DNA of 64,000 nt from DATIYF01 sp035517775 (lineage in GTDB: Bacteria > Acidobacteriota > Terriglobia > Terriglobales > Acidobacteriaceae): assembly GCA_035517775.1 (NCBI GenBank), contig DATIYF010000123.1, positions 1-64,000 of the forward strand. The letters are read 5' to 3'. Shown here one piece after another: positions 36,817 through 45,840 of the stretch. Below the pieces are notes generated by a model that did no database searches, was not told the origin of the DNA, and saw only the letters and a list, made by a program, of their open reading frames with translations. How positions within the stretch are numbered: the stretch's first letter is position 1; each line of letters starts with the position of its first letter. A program made the translations under genes and the position numbers.

Positions 36817-37671
36817 ATGTCAAATCCGTCGGTTTTTCACTCCGATCCGTCTCGCCAGGCGGGACTCCTTCTCGATATGCCGCGCGAGCGGGCGGGCTGG
36901 CAGTGGATGAGCTTCTACGTGCGCCGCCTCGCCCCCGGCGGCCTGCACGAAATTTTCAGCCAAAACGAGGAGACCGGCCTGGTGCTGCTCGGCGGCGTCT
37001 GCATGGCTGACTGGGGTCAGGGCCAGGTGAGAATCGGCCGGCGCAAGAACGTGTTTGACGGGCTGCCGTATGCTCTCTACCTGCCGGCGGGGCGCCGGGC
37101 GAAGCTGAACGCGGTGACCATCTGCGAAATTGCCGAATGCCGTGTGCCTTCGGAGGCGGGCGGGGAAGCGCGCCTGCTCACGCCGGCGGACGTGAAGGTT
37201 TCGCTGCGCGGCGGGGGAAACGCCTCGCGGCAGATCGTTGACATCATGCCTCCCAGCTTCCCCGGCGACAAACTGATGGCGGTAGAGGTTTACACGCCCA
37301 GCGGGAACTGGTCGAGTTATCCGCCGCACAAACATGAGGTACACAATCCGCCGGCGGAGGTGGACCTGGACGAAATCTACTATTACCGCTTCCAGGATCC
37401 CGCGGGGTTTGCCTTCCAGCGGCTATACGCCTCTGACGGCTCGCGGGAGAACGTGGTCACGGCGCGCGATGGCGACGCGGTGCTGATTCGCGAGGGATAT
37501 CATCCGGTGGTGACGGGGCATGGCTACAACGCGTACTACCTGAACTTCCTGGCCGGCAGCGCGCGCTTGCTGGCGGCAACCACCGACCCCACCTATGCCT
37601 GGGTGACCTCGACATGGAAAGGCGTGTCGGAAGGGCTGCCGCTGGTGACCGAGCCGGCCACAGAAGGCTAG
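36817..37671 (+). CDS. iolB: 5-deoxy-glucuronate isomerase
   Basis: 284 residues from ATG 36817 (GTG 36811 is in frame). A bicupin: PPHKHEVHNPP and LDEIYYYRF carry the metal ligands of the second cupin, and YHPVVTGHGYNAYYLNFLAG is the family's C-terminal signature. It isomerises 5-deoxy-glucuronate to 5-dehydro-2-deoxy-gluconate in inositol breakdown. It starts a second transcript (own promoter) with the kinase and GH4 genes that follow. Confidence 0.92.
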   Translation: MSNPSVFHSDPSRQAGLLLDMPRERAGWQWMSFYVRRLAPGGLHEIFSQNEETGLVLLGGVCMADWGQGQVRIGRRKNVFDGLPYALYLPAGRRAKLNAVTICEIAECRVPSEAGGEARLLTPADVKVSLRGGGNASRQIVDIMPPSFPGDKLMAVEVYTPSGNWSSYPPHKHEVHNPPAEVDLDEIYYYRFQDPAGFAFQRLYASDGSRENVVTARDGDAVLIREGYHPVVTGHGYNAYYLNFLAGSARLLAATTDPTYAWVTSTWKGVSEGLPLVTEPATEG

Positions 37672-37730
37672 TTTTCCGGTGCGCGCATGACGGTGAGCTC
37701 GCACCTACTACAGCTAAGGAGCTGCCACCT

Positions 37731-38654
37731 TTGCGACCGTTGATTGCCGCGGGGGAGTTCTTCTTCGATCTCATCTTTCACCAACTGGAACGCCTTCCCA
37801 ACATGGGGGAGGAGTTGGTGACCCCAAACTTTGCCTTAGCGTTGGGCGGAGGCGCTCCGAATACGGCGATCACGGCCGCGCGCCTGGGGCGCAAAGTCGA
37901 GCTGCTGGCCGTGCTGGGCGATACTTCGCTCGACCATTTCGCGCTGAAAGAACTCGGCAAGGAAGGGGTGGGAACCAGGCTGGTGCAGAAGCGCAAGGGA
38001 ACCATGGGTGCTTTGACCGTTTCCGTGTCGCTGCTGAAGGACCGTTTTTTTCTGACCTACGCGGGATCAAATGTTTTCCTTGAGAAATATCTGCTGGCGC
38101 CGGCGACGCGGAAGAAGCTGGCCAGCGGCGGGCACGTGCACTTCGGGCTCTCGCCGCGCGACTGGAAGCCCTACGCGAAGCTGGTGCGGTGGCTGAAGGC
38201 GCAGAATGTAACCACTTCGTGGGATCTCGGCTGGCATCCGGAAGCAGTCAGACTCGCGGGCTTCCGCGAGCTGTATGCCGCTCTGGACGTGGTATTCCTG
38301 AACCAGATGGAAGCACTGCGTTACGCCGGGACAGATGCACCGGAGAAAGCAATGCGCAAGCTGGCCGGCGAGGGACAAGTGATCGTGGTCAAGCTGGGAG
38401 CGGACGGGGCCATGGCGCTGGGCCCAGAAGGGCAGGCGAGGGCTGGTCCGTTCAAGGTGAAGGCCGTGGATACGACGGGCGCGGGCGACGCCTTCAATGG
38501 CGGCTTTCTGCATCGCTGGATGGGCGGCGCCCCGCTGGCGGAATGCCTGCGCGCCGGAAATGTGACCGGCGCACTTTCCACCACCAAGCCGGGCGGTAAC
38601 GCCGGTACTCCAAACCGGGCACAACTGGCCCGTGCTCTGAGACAAATGAAATGA
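37731..38654 (+). CDS. PfkB family sugar kinase, probable IolC role
   Basis: 307 residues from TTG 37731, with AAGGAG upstream; the frame extends to 37614 but overlaps iolB. The ribokinase fold shows ALGGGAPNTAITAARLG near the N-terminus and the catalytic/anion-hole motif DTTGAGDAFNGGF near the C-terminus. After iolB the pathway needs a 5-dehydro-2-deoxygluconokinase (IolC, also PfkB family), so that role is likely from context. Sequence alone cannot exclude another sugar. It overlaps the GH4 gene by four bases. Confidence 0.82.
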   Translation: MRPLIAAGEFFFDLIFHQLERLPNMGEELVTPNFALALGGGAPNTAITAARLGRKVELLAVLGDTSLDHFALKELGKEGVGTRLVQKRKGTMGALTVSVSLLKDRFFLTYAGSNVFLEKYLLAPATRKKLASGGHVHFGLSPRDWKPYAKLVRWLKAQNVTTSWDLGWHPEAVRLAGFRELYAALDVVFLNQMEALRYAGTDAPEKAMRKLAGEGQVIVVKLGADGAMALGPEGQARAGPFKVKAVDTTGAGDAFNGGFLHRWMGGAPLAECLRAGNVTGALSTTKPGGNAGTPNRAQLARALRQMK

Positions 38655-40018
38655 AACTGGCAATCCTTGGCGGCGCCGGCGCAAGAGTGCCCCTGGTTCT
38701 GGTCGGCCTGGCGCGCTTCCACGAAGAGCTGCGCATAGACGAAGTCGCACTGTGGGATATCAATGCCGGCCGCCAGAAGCTGATCGGGCGCATCTGCGCG
38801 GCCATGATCGAGCGCTATAGCGTTCCGATCAGGGTGCGTGTAGGGAAATCCGTCGAAGATGCGGTCGAAGGAGCGGACTTCATTATCGCCAGCGTGCGGG
38901 TGGGCGGAACCGATACCCGGGTGCTGGACGAGAGAATTGCGCTCTCGCATGGAGTGCTGGGGCAGGAGACGGTGGGCCCGGGCGGCTGGGCGATGGCGCT
39001 GCGCACGATTCCGCCGGTGCTGAAATATGCGCAGCTGGCGGAAGAAATTGCCCCGCAGGCCTGGCTGCTGAATTTCTCGAACCCCGTGGGCATCGTGCTG
39101 CAGGCGCTGCTGGCGGCGGGCGTCAAACGGACCATCGGCGTCTGCGACACGCCGCGGGAGCTGTTCGAGTCCGTGGCTGCGCTGCTGGGGGTTCCCAGCC
39201 AGCGGGCGTTCTTCGACTATCTCGGGCTTAATCACCTGGGATGGGTGAGGTCTGTGCAAGTGGATGGCCGAGACCGGCTGAGCGAGTTGTTCGAAGCGCC
39301 GAAGCGGCTGGCGCATGCGTATCACGTGCCATTGTTTTCCGCGGACTATCTCCGGCAACTCAAGCTGTTGCCAACCGAATACGTTTATTTTTACCTGAAT
39401 GCCCCGAGCGCCGTGGAGAAGCTCAAAAAAGCCAAACAGACCCGCGGCCAAATGGTCGCCGAGCAGGAGCAGCAACTCTTCGAGGGCGTCGCCGCGGCCG
39501 GCAATAACGGCAGTAAGGTAGTCGCTGCCTACGACAATTTTCTGGCCAGCCGCAACGCGACCTACTTCCAGTTGGAAACCGGAGCCAAGGTCAACGAAGA
39601 GAAGGTCGAGAGCGCCCGCAAGGAGCTCTACGAGAAGGCTGCGGGCTATGAGCGGATCGCCGTAGACGTGATGCGGGCGATTGCGCGCAACCGCCCAGTG
39701 GTGTTTCCGGTTGACGTGGCCAACAACGGCGCGATGGACGAACTAGGCCCTTTGGATGCGGTGGAAGTGCCTTGCGTGATGGATTCCAATGGCGCCAGGC
39801 CGCTGGCGGTGGGAGCTATTCCCCAACAAGTCCGCTCACTGCTGCTCGACGTAAAGGAGTACGAACGGCTGACGGCCCAGGCAGCGCTGGAAGGCTCAAA
39901 GAAGCTGGCGCTGGAGGGTCTGGCGGCGAATCCGCTGGTCAGAGACCGCGGCTTGGCGGATGCGATGGGGCAGGAATATCTGCAGGCGCACGCGGCCTAT
40001 CTTGATTACCTGAAGTAG
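38651..40018 (+). CDS. NAD-dependent glycoside hydrolase family 4 (6-phospho-glycosidase type)
   Basis: 455 residues. N-terminal Rossmann fold (LAILGGAGARVPLVLVG), LNFSNPVGIV, the GVCDTPRE loop with the metal-binding Cys, and GLNHLGW with the metal His. GH4 enzymes use NAD and Mn to cleave glycosidic bonds by a redox-elimination route, mostly on 6-phosphoglucosides or galacturonides. ATG 38651 overlaps the kinase stop (ATGA). This order, with a kinase directly upstream, suggests phosphorylated glycosides of the locus as substrate. Confidence 0.9.
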   Translation: MKLAILGGAGARVPLVLVGLARFHEELRIDEVALWDINAGRQKLIGRICAAMIERYSVPIRVRVGKSVEDAVEGADFIIASVRVGGTDTRVLDERIALSHGVLGQETVGPGGWAMALRTIPPVLKYAQLAEEIAPQAWLLNFSNPVGIVLQALLAAGVKRTIGVCDTPRELFESVAALLGVPSQRAFFDYLGLNHLGWVRSVQVDGRDRLSELFEAPKRLAHAYHVPLFSADYLRQLKLLPTEYVYFYLNAPSAVEKLKKAKQTRGQMVAEQEQQLFEGVAAAGNNGSKVVAAYDNFLASRNATYFQLETGAKVNEEKVESARKELYEKAAGYERIAVDVMRAIARNRPVVFPVDVANNGAMDELGPLDAVEVPCVMDSNGARPLAVGAIPQQVRSLLLDVKEYERLTAQAALEGSKKLALEGLAANPLVRDRGLADAMGQEYLQAHAAYLDYLK

Positions 40019-40086
40019 ATCAGCGCATTTCCGCGTACTCTTCGCAGCAGAATAAAGAGATTCTTCATCCCGGGTAGGTTTCATGC

Positions 40087-40117
40087 AAAAAAAGCGGCAC
40101 GGCCAAGGCCGTGCCGC
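40087..40117 (-). terminator. Strong intrinsic terminator of the PIG-L gene
   Basis: Read on the minus strand, an 11-bp GCGGCACGGCC stem is followed at once by seven T residues. It lies 17 bases past the stop of the minus-strand gene at 40134. The stem may also stop the convergent GH4 transcript. Confidence 0.85.
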
Positions 40118-40133
40118 CGTCATCCCAACCAAA

Positions 40134-43007
40134 TTACTTGGCGGCCTCCGCAGGGGCCTTGGCCTTCACGGCGGCGTGGCTTGCGTGTCCGCCAGACACG
40201 GCCGGTGACTTGCCGAGGCTGACCAGGTTCGCGAAGAGGCGATACGAGCCCGGAACGCCTTCCGGCATCTCCCGGTAGAAGGCATAGGCGCAGTAGATGT
40301 AAACGCCCTTGCCGTACTTCGCGTAAAGCAGGCCGCCTTTCTGCGGGTCCTGGCCGGGATCGTGGGTTTCGAGCAGAGGCTGATAGTGGGAGTCCCACGA
40401 CTTAAGGAATTTCGAGCCGCGCTCTTCCACCCAGTTCTTGAAATCATTTTCCGTGATTTTATTGGGCCAGGTGAAGACGGGGTTGGAAGGCTCGAGGATT
40501 TGCATTTTGGAGTCCTCGTCAGTTACTTCCTCCGGGTTATTGCCCATCTGGTAAGGATATGGCCCATAGTTGTGGTCGTATTCGGGCGTGTTGTACTGCA
40601 CGATGACGACGCCGCCATTCTTCACGTAGTCGAGGATGCGATTGTTGTAGGTCTTGAGATCGTCGCGCACGGCATAGGCGCGCACGCCCATGAGGATGGT
40701 GTTGAAACGGGAAAGGTCGCCGCTGGCCAGGTCGGCCGCCGACAGGAAGTGGACATTGATGCCGAGGTTCTGCAGCGACTGCGGCACGTCGTCGCCAGCG
40801 CCGACGATATAGCCGACATTCAGCCCAGGAGCGACCTTCACGTCAACTCCCGTAGTGCGATAGCTGGAGGGCTGATACAGGTTGTACGGACGTAGGCCGG
40901 TATAGCCGACGGTGTGATAGCCCAGCTTGTAGTCGTGGCCGTCGTAGCTGGCAATCGCGGTCAGCGTGTATGGCTTTTGTTCGATCTTGCCGGGCGTGAC
41001 GTGGAATTGCAGCGTCTGGTCTTCGCCATCCTTCTCCGTGGCGAAATCCTGATGCGGTGCGCGCCAGCCTGCCGGCAGGTCGAGCTTTACCACTCCTTTA
41101 GCCGGGCCCTTGACGTTGCTGTGGACGGTCACGGTCAACTGGAACGACTTCGAGTTCAGTGGCACGATTCCGGCGCGCGGCGACATTGAGACGGAAACAG
41201 CGGGCGCCACAATCAGCGGCTCAAACACGGTTCCCGGGCCCGTGATGCGGCTCACCGACTGGACCACCTGCGAAATTTCAAAGGGCGCGCCATCCAGCGA
41301 GAGCTTGATGCTGGCGACGAGCGGATAGGGTCCGAGCGGAAGGTTGGCGTACTGCGGTTGCTCGAGGTTGTAGTAAGGCTGCTCAATATCGGGGCGGGTG
41401 AAGTAGGGCCGGGTGAAGGCGGCATCGGCGGGCGCCTGCACCGCAAAGCGGATATCCTTCGAAGCCTGCTTCAGAGTACCGGCCGGGTCAGATTCCGCCT
41501 TGCCGTTCCAGGTTTCGCCATAGGGATTGTGAAGCGCGACGCTCTCAATCTGCACTGGGATATCAGACGGATTATAAGCGTGCACGTTGACGTGAAATTC
41601 CTGTCCGGGAATGGCCACCTGGAAGGTTTCGGGATTGCGGAAGAAGCGAGCGAAGGGGCCGGTGGGCTCCTTGTCGGGGGCCACGGTGGCCATTACGGAA
41701 AGCCCGAGGGACTCGGCGACGGCGTTCTCGAACTGAGCCTGCTTCACCTTCAGCTCATGGGTTACATCGTATTTGGCTTCGTCGCTCAGGCTGCTGGAAG
41801 CCACCTTCTCGATCAGCGCGTTGGTGGCTTTCAGTCCCTCGGCCAGGGTAGAGGCGATGGCCTCGGGATGAGCGGCGTTGAAGCTGCCCATCGCTTTTTC
41901 CACCAGTCCGTTGATCTCTGTAAGGCCATCTTTCAGGAAGGCGTCGTCGCCTTCCTGAGCCAGGCTGGCGATGCCCATGAGAGAAACGTCAATGCCCTCA
42001 AACAGCGATGATTCCTGGTCAGGCACGGAAACGGCGGAAGCGAAGCGGTGATAGTCCGCCATGTCCTCTTCTGCGGGGGGCAGTCCGGTGCCTCCGTTTT
42101 GCGATTTCTGGTGGCCAAGGCCCAGACGTGAAACCTGCGCATAGGTGAGGCCCAGCAGCGGACCGTAGTCTCCTTCCGGAACCTCCACGTTTGTGCTGAG
42201 TTGGCCTTTTATGATCGTGTCGTTGGTGTAGTTCCGGAACTCGGCCGGGTAGTACCTTCCGTCCGCGTAGTCATAGATTCCCTTGTCGCTGATGATGGCG
42301 AAGGGAACACGGGCGTAGTCCTTCAGTGGTTTCCAGGGGCGGAGGCCTTCCTTGATCTGCTCCGGGAACATGTTGGGGTTGCCGGCGGCGTTGAAAGCTT
42401 CCTGCGCCATCTGGCCGGCAACCTGATGATGGCCGTGCCCGTCGGTGCGTCCGCCGACGAAGACGGAAGTGATCACCAGGGGGCGGGTCATGCGAATCAC
42501 GCGCACCACGTTGGCCAGAACCCGGTCATGGCCCCACTTATCGAGCGCTTCTTCCTTGGTTTTGGAGAAGCCGTAATCTATGACAGAAGTCCAGAACTGC
42601 TGCGCGCCGTAGTAACGGTCGGCGGCGAGCAGTTCTTCGGTGCGGACCAGACCCAGGGAGTCGAAGTAGTCGGGCGACATTACGTTGGCGCCGCCCTCGC
42701 CACGGTTGAGGGTGAGCAGGGTGACGCGGACGCCGCGGCCGCGCGATTCGTAGGTCAACATTCCGCCGTCTTCGTCATCGGGGTGCGCGGTCACCATAAT
42801 CAGACTGGCGCGGGTATGAAGCTTCTGCAGGCTCTGCCAGAGGGCCGCCGCTCCCCGGTCGAAGGGCAGCGGAATGGCAGCAACCTGCGGATTGGAACCG
42901 ACGGCAGCAGGAGATTGAGCCCGGGCGTGGAACGAGGGAGAGATGAGGGGAAGGGCGAGTGTGAGGCCGACGATGACCAGAGCGAGTACGGTTCGATTGC
43001 ACTTCAA
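40134..43007 (-). CDS. Large secreted PIG-L/LmbE family deacetylase
   Basis: 957 residues from TTG 43007, which has AGGAGG eight bases upstream; GTG 43073 would add a leader without a ribosome site. Signal peptide to about 32 (ARAQ). The PIG-L domain has the zinc motif VTAHPDDED and the later GHGHHQVAG. These enzymes remove N-acetyl groups from glycans or glycolipids. After about residue 330 come helical and Ig-like beta regions (PAGWRAP, PLVASIKLSL) and a C-terminal flavodoxin/ThuA-like domain of about 200 residues. Probably a periplasmic or secreted enzyme for amino-sugar polymers; it has its own operator-bearing promoter. Confidence 0.87.
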   Translation of the reverse strand: MKCNRTVLALVIVGLTLALPLISPSFHARAQSPAAVGSNPQVAAIPLPFDRGAAALWQSLQKLHTRASLIMVTAHPDDEDGGMLTYESRGRGVRVTLLTLNRGEGGANVMSPDYFDSLGLVRTEELLAADRYYGAQQFWTSVIDYGFSKTKEEALDKWGHDRVLANVVRVIRMTRPLVITSVFVGGRTDGHGHHQVAGQMAQEAFNAAGNPNMFPEQIKEGLRPWKPLKDYARVPFAIISDKGIYDYADGRYYPAEFRNYTNDTIIKGQLSTNVEVPEGDYGPLLGLTYAQVSRLGLGHQKSQNGGTGLPPAEEDMADYHRFASAVSVPDQESSLFEGIDVSLMGIASLAQEGDDAFLKDGLTEINGLVEKAMGSFNAAHPEAIASTLAEGLKATNALIEKVASSSLSDEAKYDVTHELKVKQAQFENAVAESLGLSVMATVAPDKEPTGPFARFFRNPETFQVAIPGQEFHVNVHAYNPSDIPVQIESVALHNPYGETWNGKAESDPAGTLKQASKDIRFAVQAPADAAFTRPYFTRPDIEQPYYNLEQPQYANLPLGPYPLVASIKLSLDGAPFEISQVVQSVSRITGPGTVFEPLIVAPAVSVSMSPRAGIVPLNSKSFQLTVTVHSNVKGPAKGVVKLDLPAGWRAPHQDFATEKDGEDQTLQFHVTPGKIEQKPYTLTAIASYDGHDYKLGYHTVGYTGLRPYNLYQPSSYRTTGVDVKVAPGLNVGYIVGAGDDVPQSLQNLGINVHFLSAADLASGDLSRFNTILMGVRAYAVRDDLKTYNNRILDYVKNGGVVIVQYNTPEYDHNYGPYPYQMGNNPEEVTDEDSKMQILEPSNPVFTWPNKITENDFKNWVEERGSKFLKSWDSHYQPLLETHDPGQDPQKGGLLYAKYGKGVYIYCAYAFYREMPEGVPGSYRLFANLVSLGKSPAVSGGHASHAAVKAKAPAEAAK

Positions 43008-43173
43008 ATCTGTTTCCTCCTGTTGCCAACTACCAGCCGCGGCGGGCGGCGGGGAAATCGCGGTAGGCAGCACGCGGTTGGCAACTCATGTGATGATGCA
43101 AGCATGCCGCATGAGAGCACGAAAGGGACGATAAACTTCGACCCGGCGGGCTCGATTTTACCGCGTCCGCCGG

Positions 43174-43200
43174 TTTATCAAAGCGCTTAGCTAAAGTCAA
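43174..43200 (-). promoter_or_regulatory. PIG-L promoter with LacI-type operator
   Basis: On the minus strand TTGACT (43200-43195) and GATAAA (43179-43174) are 15 bases apart. The perfect palindrome AAGCGCTT (43181-43188), inside CTAAGCGCTTTG, fills the spacer. The same CTAAGCGSTT core is at the iolB promoter, so a LacI protein of this window may control both. Confidence 0.6.
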
Positions 43201-43231
43201 ACAAAATCCCCATCGGGGGGTGCGCTTTCGC

Positions 43232-43261
43232 TTGACAGCAGGGCGCCTAACGACGTATCAA
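43232..43261 (+). promoter_or_regulatory. Promoter of the APC permease gene
   Basis: TTGACA (43232-43237) and TATCAA (43256-43261) are 18 bases apart. Start codon GTG 43286 is 24 bases further on. Confidence 0.5.
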
Positions 43262-43285
43262 TGCCAATCTTACCCTGGAGGAAAA

Positions 43286-44665
43286 GTGCCACCTGACCCG
43301 CGCACCCAAGAACCCTCTCCGGAGCCGAAAGGCTTGGTCCGCGGCCTCGGCCTGAAAGAGGCCACCGCGGCCAACGTGGTGGAAATGGTTGGTATTGGGC
43401 CATTTATCACCATTCCGTTTCTGATCTCTGCCATGAACGGGCCGCAGGCGCTGCTGGGCTGGCTGGTGGGCGCGGTGCTTGCCGTGTGCGACGGGTTAGT
43501 GTGGGCGGAGCTGGGCGCGGCCATGCCGGGGGCCGGGGGATCGTATCTTTACCTCCGCGAAGCCTATGGCCCTAAGCGCATGGGGCAATTGATGGGTTTC
43601 CTGTTCGTGTGGATGATCCTGTTCACGGCGCCGCTGTCGGCGGCAACCGGGGGAGTGGGGTTCGCCGAATACTTGCGCTACTTTGCGCCCACACTGTCCC
43701 ATGCGGCGACTGTGGGGGTGGCCATCCTGGTGGTGGCCTTCGTGACCCTCATGGTTTATCGCGACATCAAGACGGTGGGGCACCTCTCGTTCTGGCTGAT
43801 GCTGGTGGTGCTGGGCAGCATTTTGTGGATCATCGTTTCCGGGCTATTCAAGATCAAGGCTTCGCTGCTGACTGATTTTCCGCCGCATGCGTTCCACCTT
43901 TCGCACAAGTTTTTTCTGGGCCTGGGGGCTGCGAGCCTGATCGCGATTTACGGCTACGGGGGCTACAACAATGTCTGCTATCTGGGCGCCGAAGTAAAGA
44001 ACCCCACACGGAATATTCCGCGCGCCGTGATTCTTTCGATCGTGGTGGTCGCGATCCTGTATTTCTTCATGACGGTCTCGATCATCGGAGTAGTACCGTG
44101 GCAGCAGGCTGCGATGTCGCAGCACGTGGTTTCTGATTTCATGCAACTGATTTACGGCCACTGGGCAGCACAGGTCATCACAGTGTTGATTCTGGGAGCA
44201 GCCTTCGCATCGCTGTTTGCCCTGATGTTGGGCATGAGCCGCATTCCGTACGCCGCTGCCGTGGAGGGTCAGTTCTTCAAGCCCTTCGCCCGGCTGCATC
44301 CAACGGGGCGCTTCCCGACGGTCTCTATTCTGACCCTGGGCGGGCTCTCGGCGTTTTTCTGCTTCTTCGATCTGAACAACATCATTCAGGTGTTGATGGT
44401 GATCCAGGTCATCATTCTGTTCCTGGCGCAGATTCTGGCGGTGACGCTGATTCGGCGATACCGCAAGGACATCCAGCGGCCATTCCAGATGTGGTTCTAT
44501 CCTTTTCCCAGCATTGCGGCGGCAGCGCTGTGGCTGCTGGTGCTGGTTTCAACGGGATGGAAGCTAGTGACGATCGGAGTGGCTGTGCTCGCCTTGGGAG
44601 TGGGACTCTATATGCTGAGAGCGCGCGCGCAAAAGCAGTGGCCTTTCCTGCCACAGGAGAGGTAG
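43286..44665 (+). CDS. APC superfamily amino-acid permease
   Basis: 459 residues from GTG 43286, with GGAGG four bases upstream; an in-frame ATG at 43220 lies ahead of the promoter. About twelve hydrophobic segments; helix 1 carries MVGIGPFITIPFL, and GGSYLYLREAYGP follows helix 2. Resembles the permease at 4642-6066 more than the one at 1094-2557. Inner membrane; substrate unknown. It shares a 278-base divergent control region with the PIG-L gene, so amino-sugar or amino-acid products of that enzyme are conceivable substrates. Confidence 0.87.
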   Translation: MPPDPRTQEPSPEPKGLVRGLGLKEATAANVVEMVGIGPFITIPFLISAMNGPQALLGWLVGAVLAVCDGLVWAELGAAMPGAGGSYLYLREAYGPKRMGQLMGFLFVWMILFTAPLSAATGGVGFAEYLRYFAPTLSHAATVGVAILVVAFVTLMVYRDIKTVGHLSFWLMLVVLGSILWIIVSGLFKIKASLLTDFPPHAFHLSHKFFLGLGAASLIAIYGYGGYNNVCYLGAEVKNPTRNIPRAVILSIVVVAILYFFMTVSIIGVVPWQQAAMSQHVVSDFMQLIYGHWAAQVITVLILGAAFASLFALMLGMSRIPYAAAVEGQFFKPFARLHPTGRFPTVSILTLGGLSAFFCFFDLNNIIQVLMVIQVIILFLAQILAVTLIRRYRKDIQRPFQMWFYPFPSIAAAALWLLVLVSTGWKLVTIGVAVLALGVGLYMLRARAQKQWPFLPQER

Positions 44666-44779
44666 AGCCGCCAGGCCTTTCTGACGATACTGGGTTGACC
44701 ATTACGCGAGCAGGGTGCGGAAGGCGAAGGTCAGAAGCTGTGTTTCCAGCGGGAGCGGCTGAAGTGGCCTCAGAAAGGA

Positions 44780-44819
44780 GCCGTTCGGCTTAAGCAAGCC
44801 TCGCTTAAGGCCGAACGGC
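44780..44819. terminator. Hairpin between convergent genes
   Basis: GCCGTTCGGCTTAAGC pairs with GCTTAAGGCCGAACGGC with one bulged base around AAGCCTC. It lies between the permease stop and the stop of the minus-strand gene at 44843, and has short T-containing tails on both sides. Probably a shared bidirectional terminator. Confidence 0.6.
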
Positions 44820-44842
44820 GTGTTCCTTCTTACGCTAGTTGA

Positions 44843-45628
44843 TTAGCGCCTGCGCGCAACGGAGCCGCCGGCGTGGCCCGCGGTCAGCGTTTGGGTTCCG
44901 CTGCCGAGTTGAAGGCCCCGGCCGGCGGACATGTTCGAAGAACCCTGGAAGCCATTGGTTGCGGTCGAGTTCAAGTCCATGCTGTGCACACCAGACATAC
45001 GGCTGGCGGAGTTGAACTGACTGTTGGAGTTGAACGAGTTGGAAGAATTCAGCCGCCCAAAGGAAGCAGAGGAACTCCCCGAGGTGCTGCTGGTTGAGTT
45101 GAGACTTGACCGCAGAGGGGTCATCTTGGAGTGGCTGAGTGAAGCATTTCCGGCCGCAGCGGAACCCGCGTCCGCCGCACCAGAGAAGGCTCCGGCAGCG
45201 CTACGTCGGCTGGCCGCGCCCGAGGAGGCTAGGCTACCGCTGGCATTGCCCGCCAGGTTTGCACTCCGCGTCTTGGCCTGCCCCATCGCCCCTGCTCCCT
45301 TGGAGGCCGCGATACTGCTGCTCGAGGCCACGCTGCTGGTGGCGCTCGCCGCCGCAGCGGTCCCGCTCTTTCGCGTGATCGGCTGGCGCTTCAGACCTGC
45401 ATTCAGCCCGGCAGAGCTGGCGGCGCTTCCATTGACCTGCCCACCCTGCTTCGACGCCGAAGCCGAAGTTTGCGCCGAAGTCTGACCCGAGGCCTGCACC
45501 CGAGAATGATTTGCCTGCACGGCGGCTCCGCCGTCTGCCGCCGCGCCGGCTTGAGCACTGGTCTGAGCCCAAGCGGTTGAGGTTACAGTGAAGGCTGCCG
45601 CGATAAGCAACAACTTAATGGTATTCAT
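44843..45628 (-). CDS. Secreted Ser/Ala/Asn-rich low-complexity protein
   Basis: 261 residues from ATG 45628, preceded by AAGGGGGTG. Signal peptide 1-21 (TSTAWAQ). The mature protein is almost entirely Ser, Ala, Gly, Thr, Asn and Gln with scattered Arg/Lys and only a few hydrophobic residues; no folded domain is apparent. Runs such as SVASSSSIAASKGAG and SSNSFNSNSQFNSA mark two regions, Ala/Ser-rich first and Asn/Ser-rich later. It ends in RRR. It follows the subtilase gene on the same strand and could be that protease's substrate, an adhesin or a matrix protein. No homologue is recognised. Confidence 0.7.
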   Translation of the reverse strand: MNTIKLLLIAAAFTVTSTAWAQTSAQAGAAADGGAAVQANHSRVQASGQTSAQTSASASKQGGQVNGSAASSAGLNAGLKRQPITRKSGTAAAASATSSVASSSSIAASKGAGAMGQAKTRSANLAGNASGSLASSGAASRRSAAGAFSGAADAGSAAAGNASLSHSKMTPLRSSLNSTSSTSGSSSASFGRLNSSNSFNSNSQFNSASRMSGVHSMDLNSTATNGFQGSSNMSAGRGLQLGSGTQTLTAGHAGGSVARRR

Positions 45629-45840
45629 TTCGTAACACCCCCTTAAAAGTGGGTTCCGGGCGCCAGTGAAAAGGCCACCCAAAGGTTAAGGGCATGTTGG
45701 AGAGGGTTTGATATAGGGGTTACGGCCGTGCTTGGGCAGGAAAAAGGACAATACAGGCGGGCGCAAAAGGACAGCTCGCGGAATATCCCGCAACGGGTCT
45801 CTGCGAGCCGAAAGAGAAGAGCCGGGCAGTCCTCGAAGCC

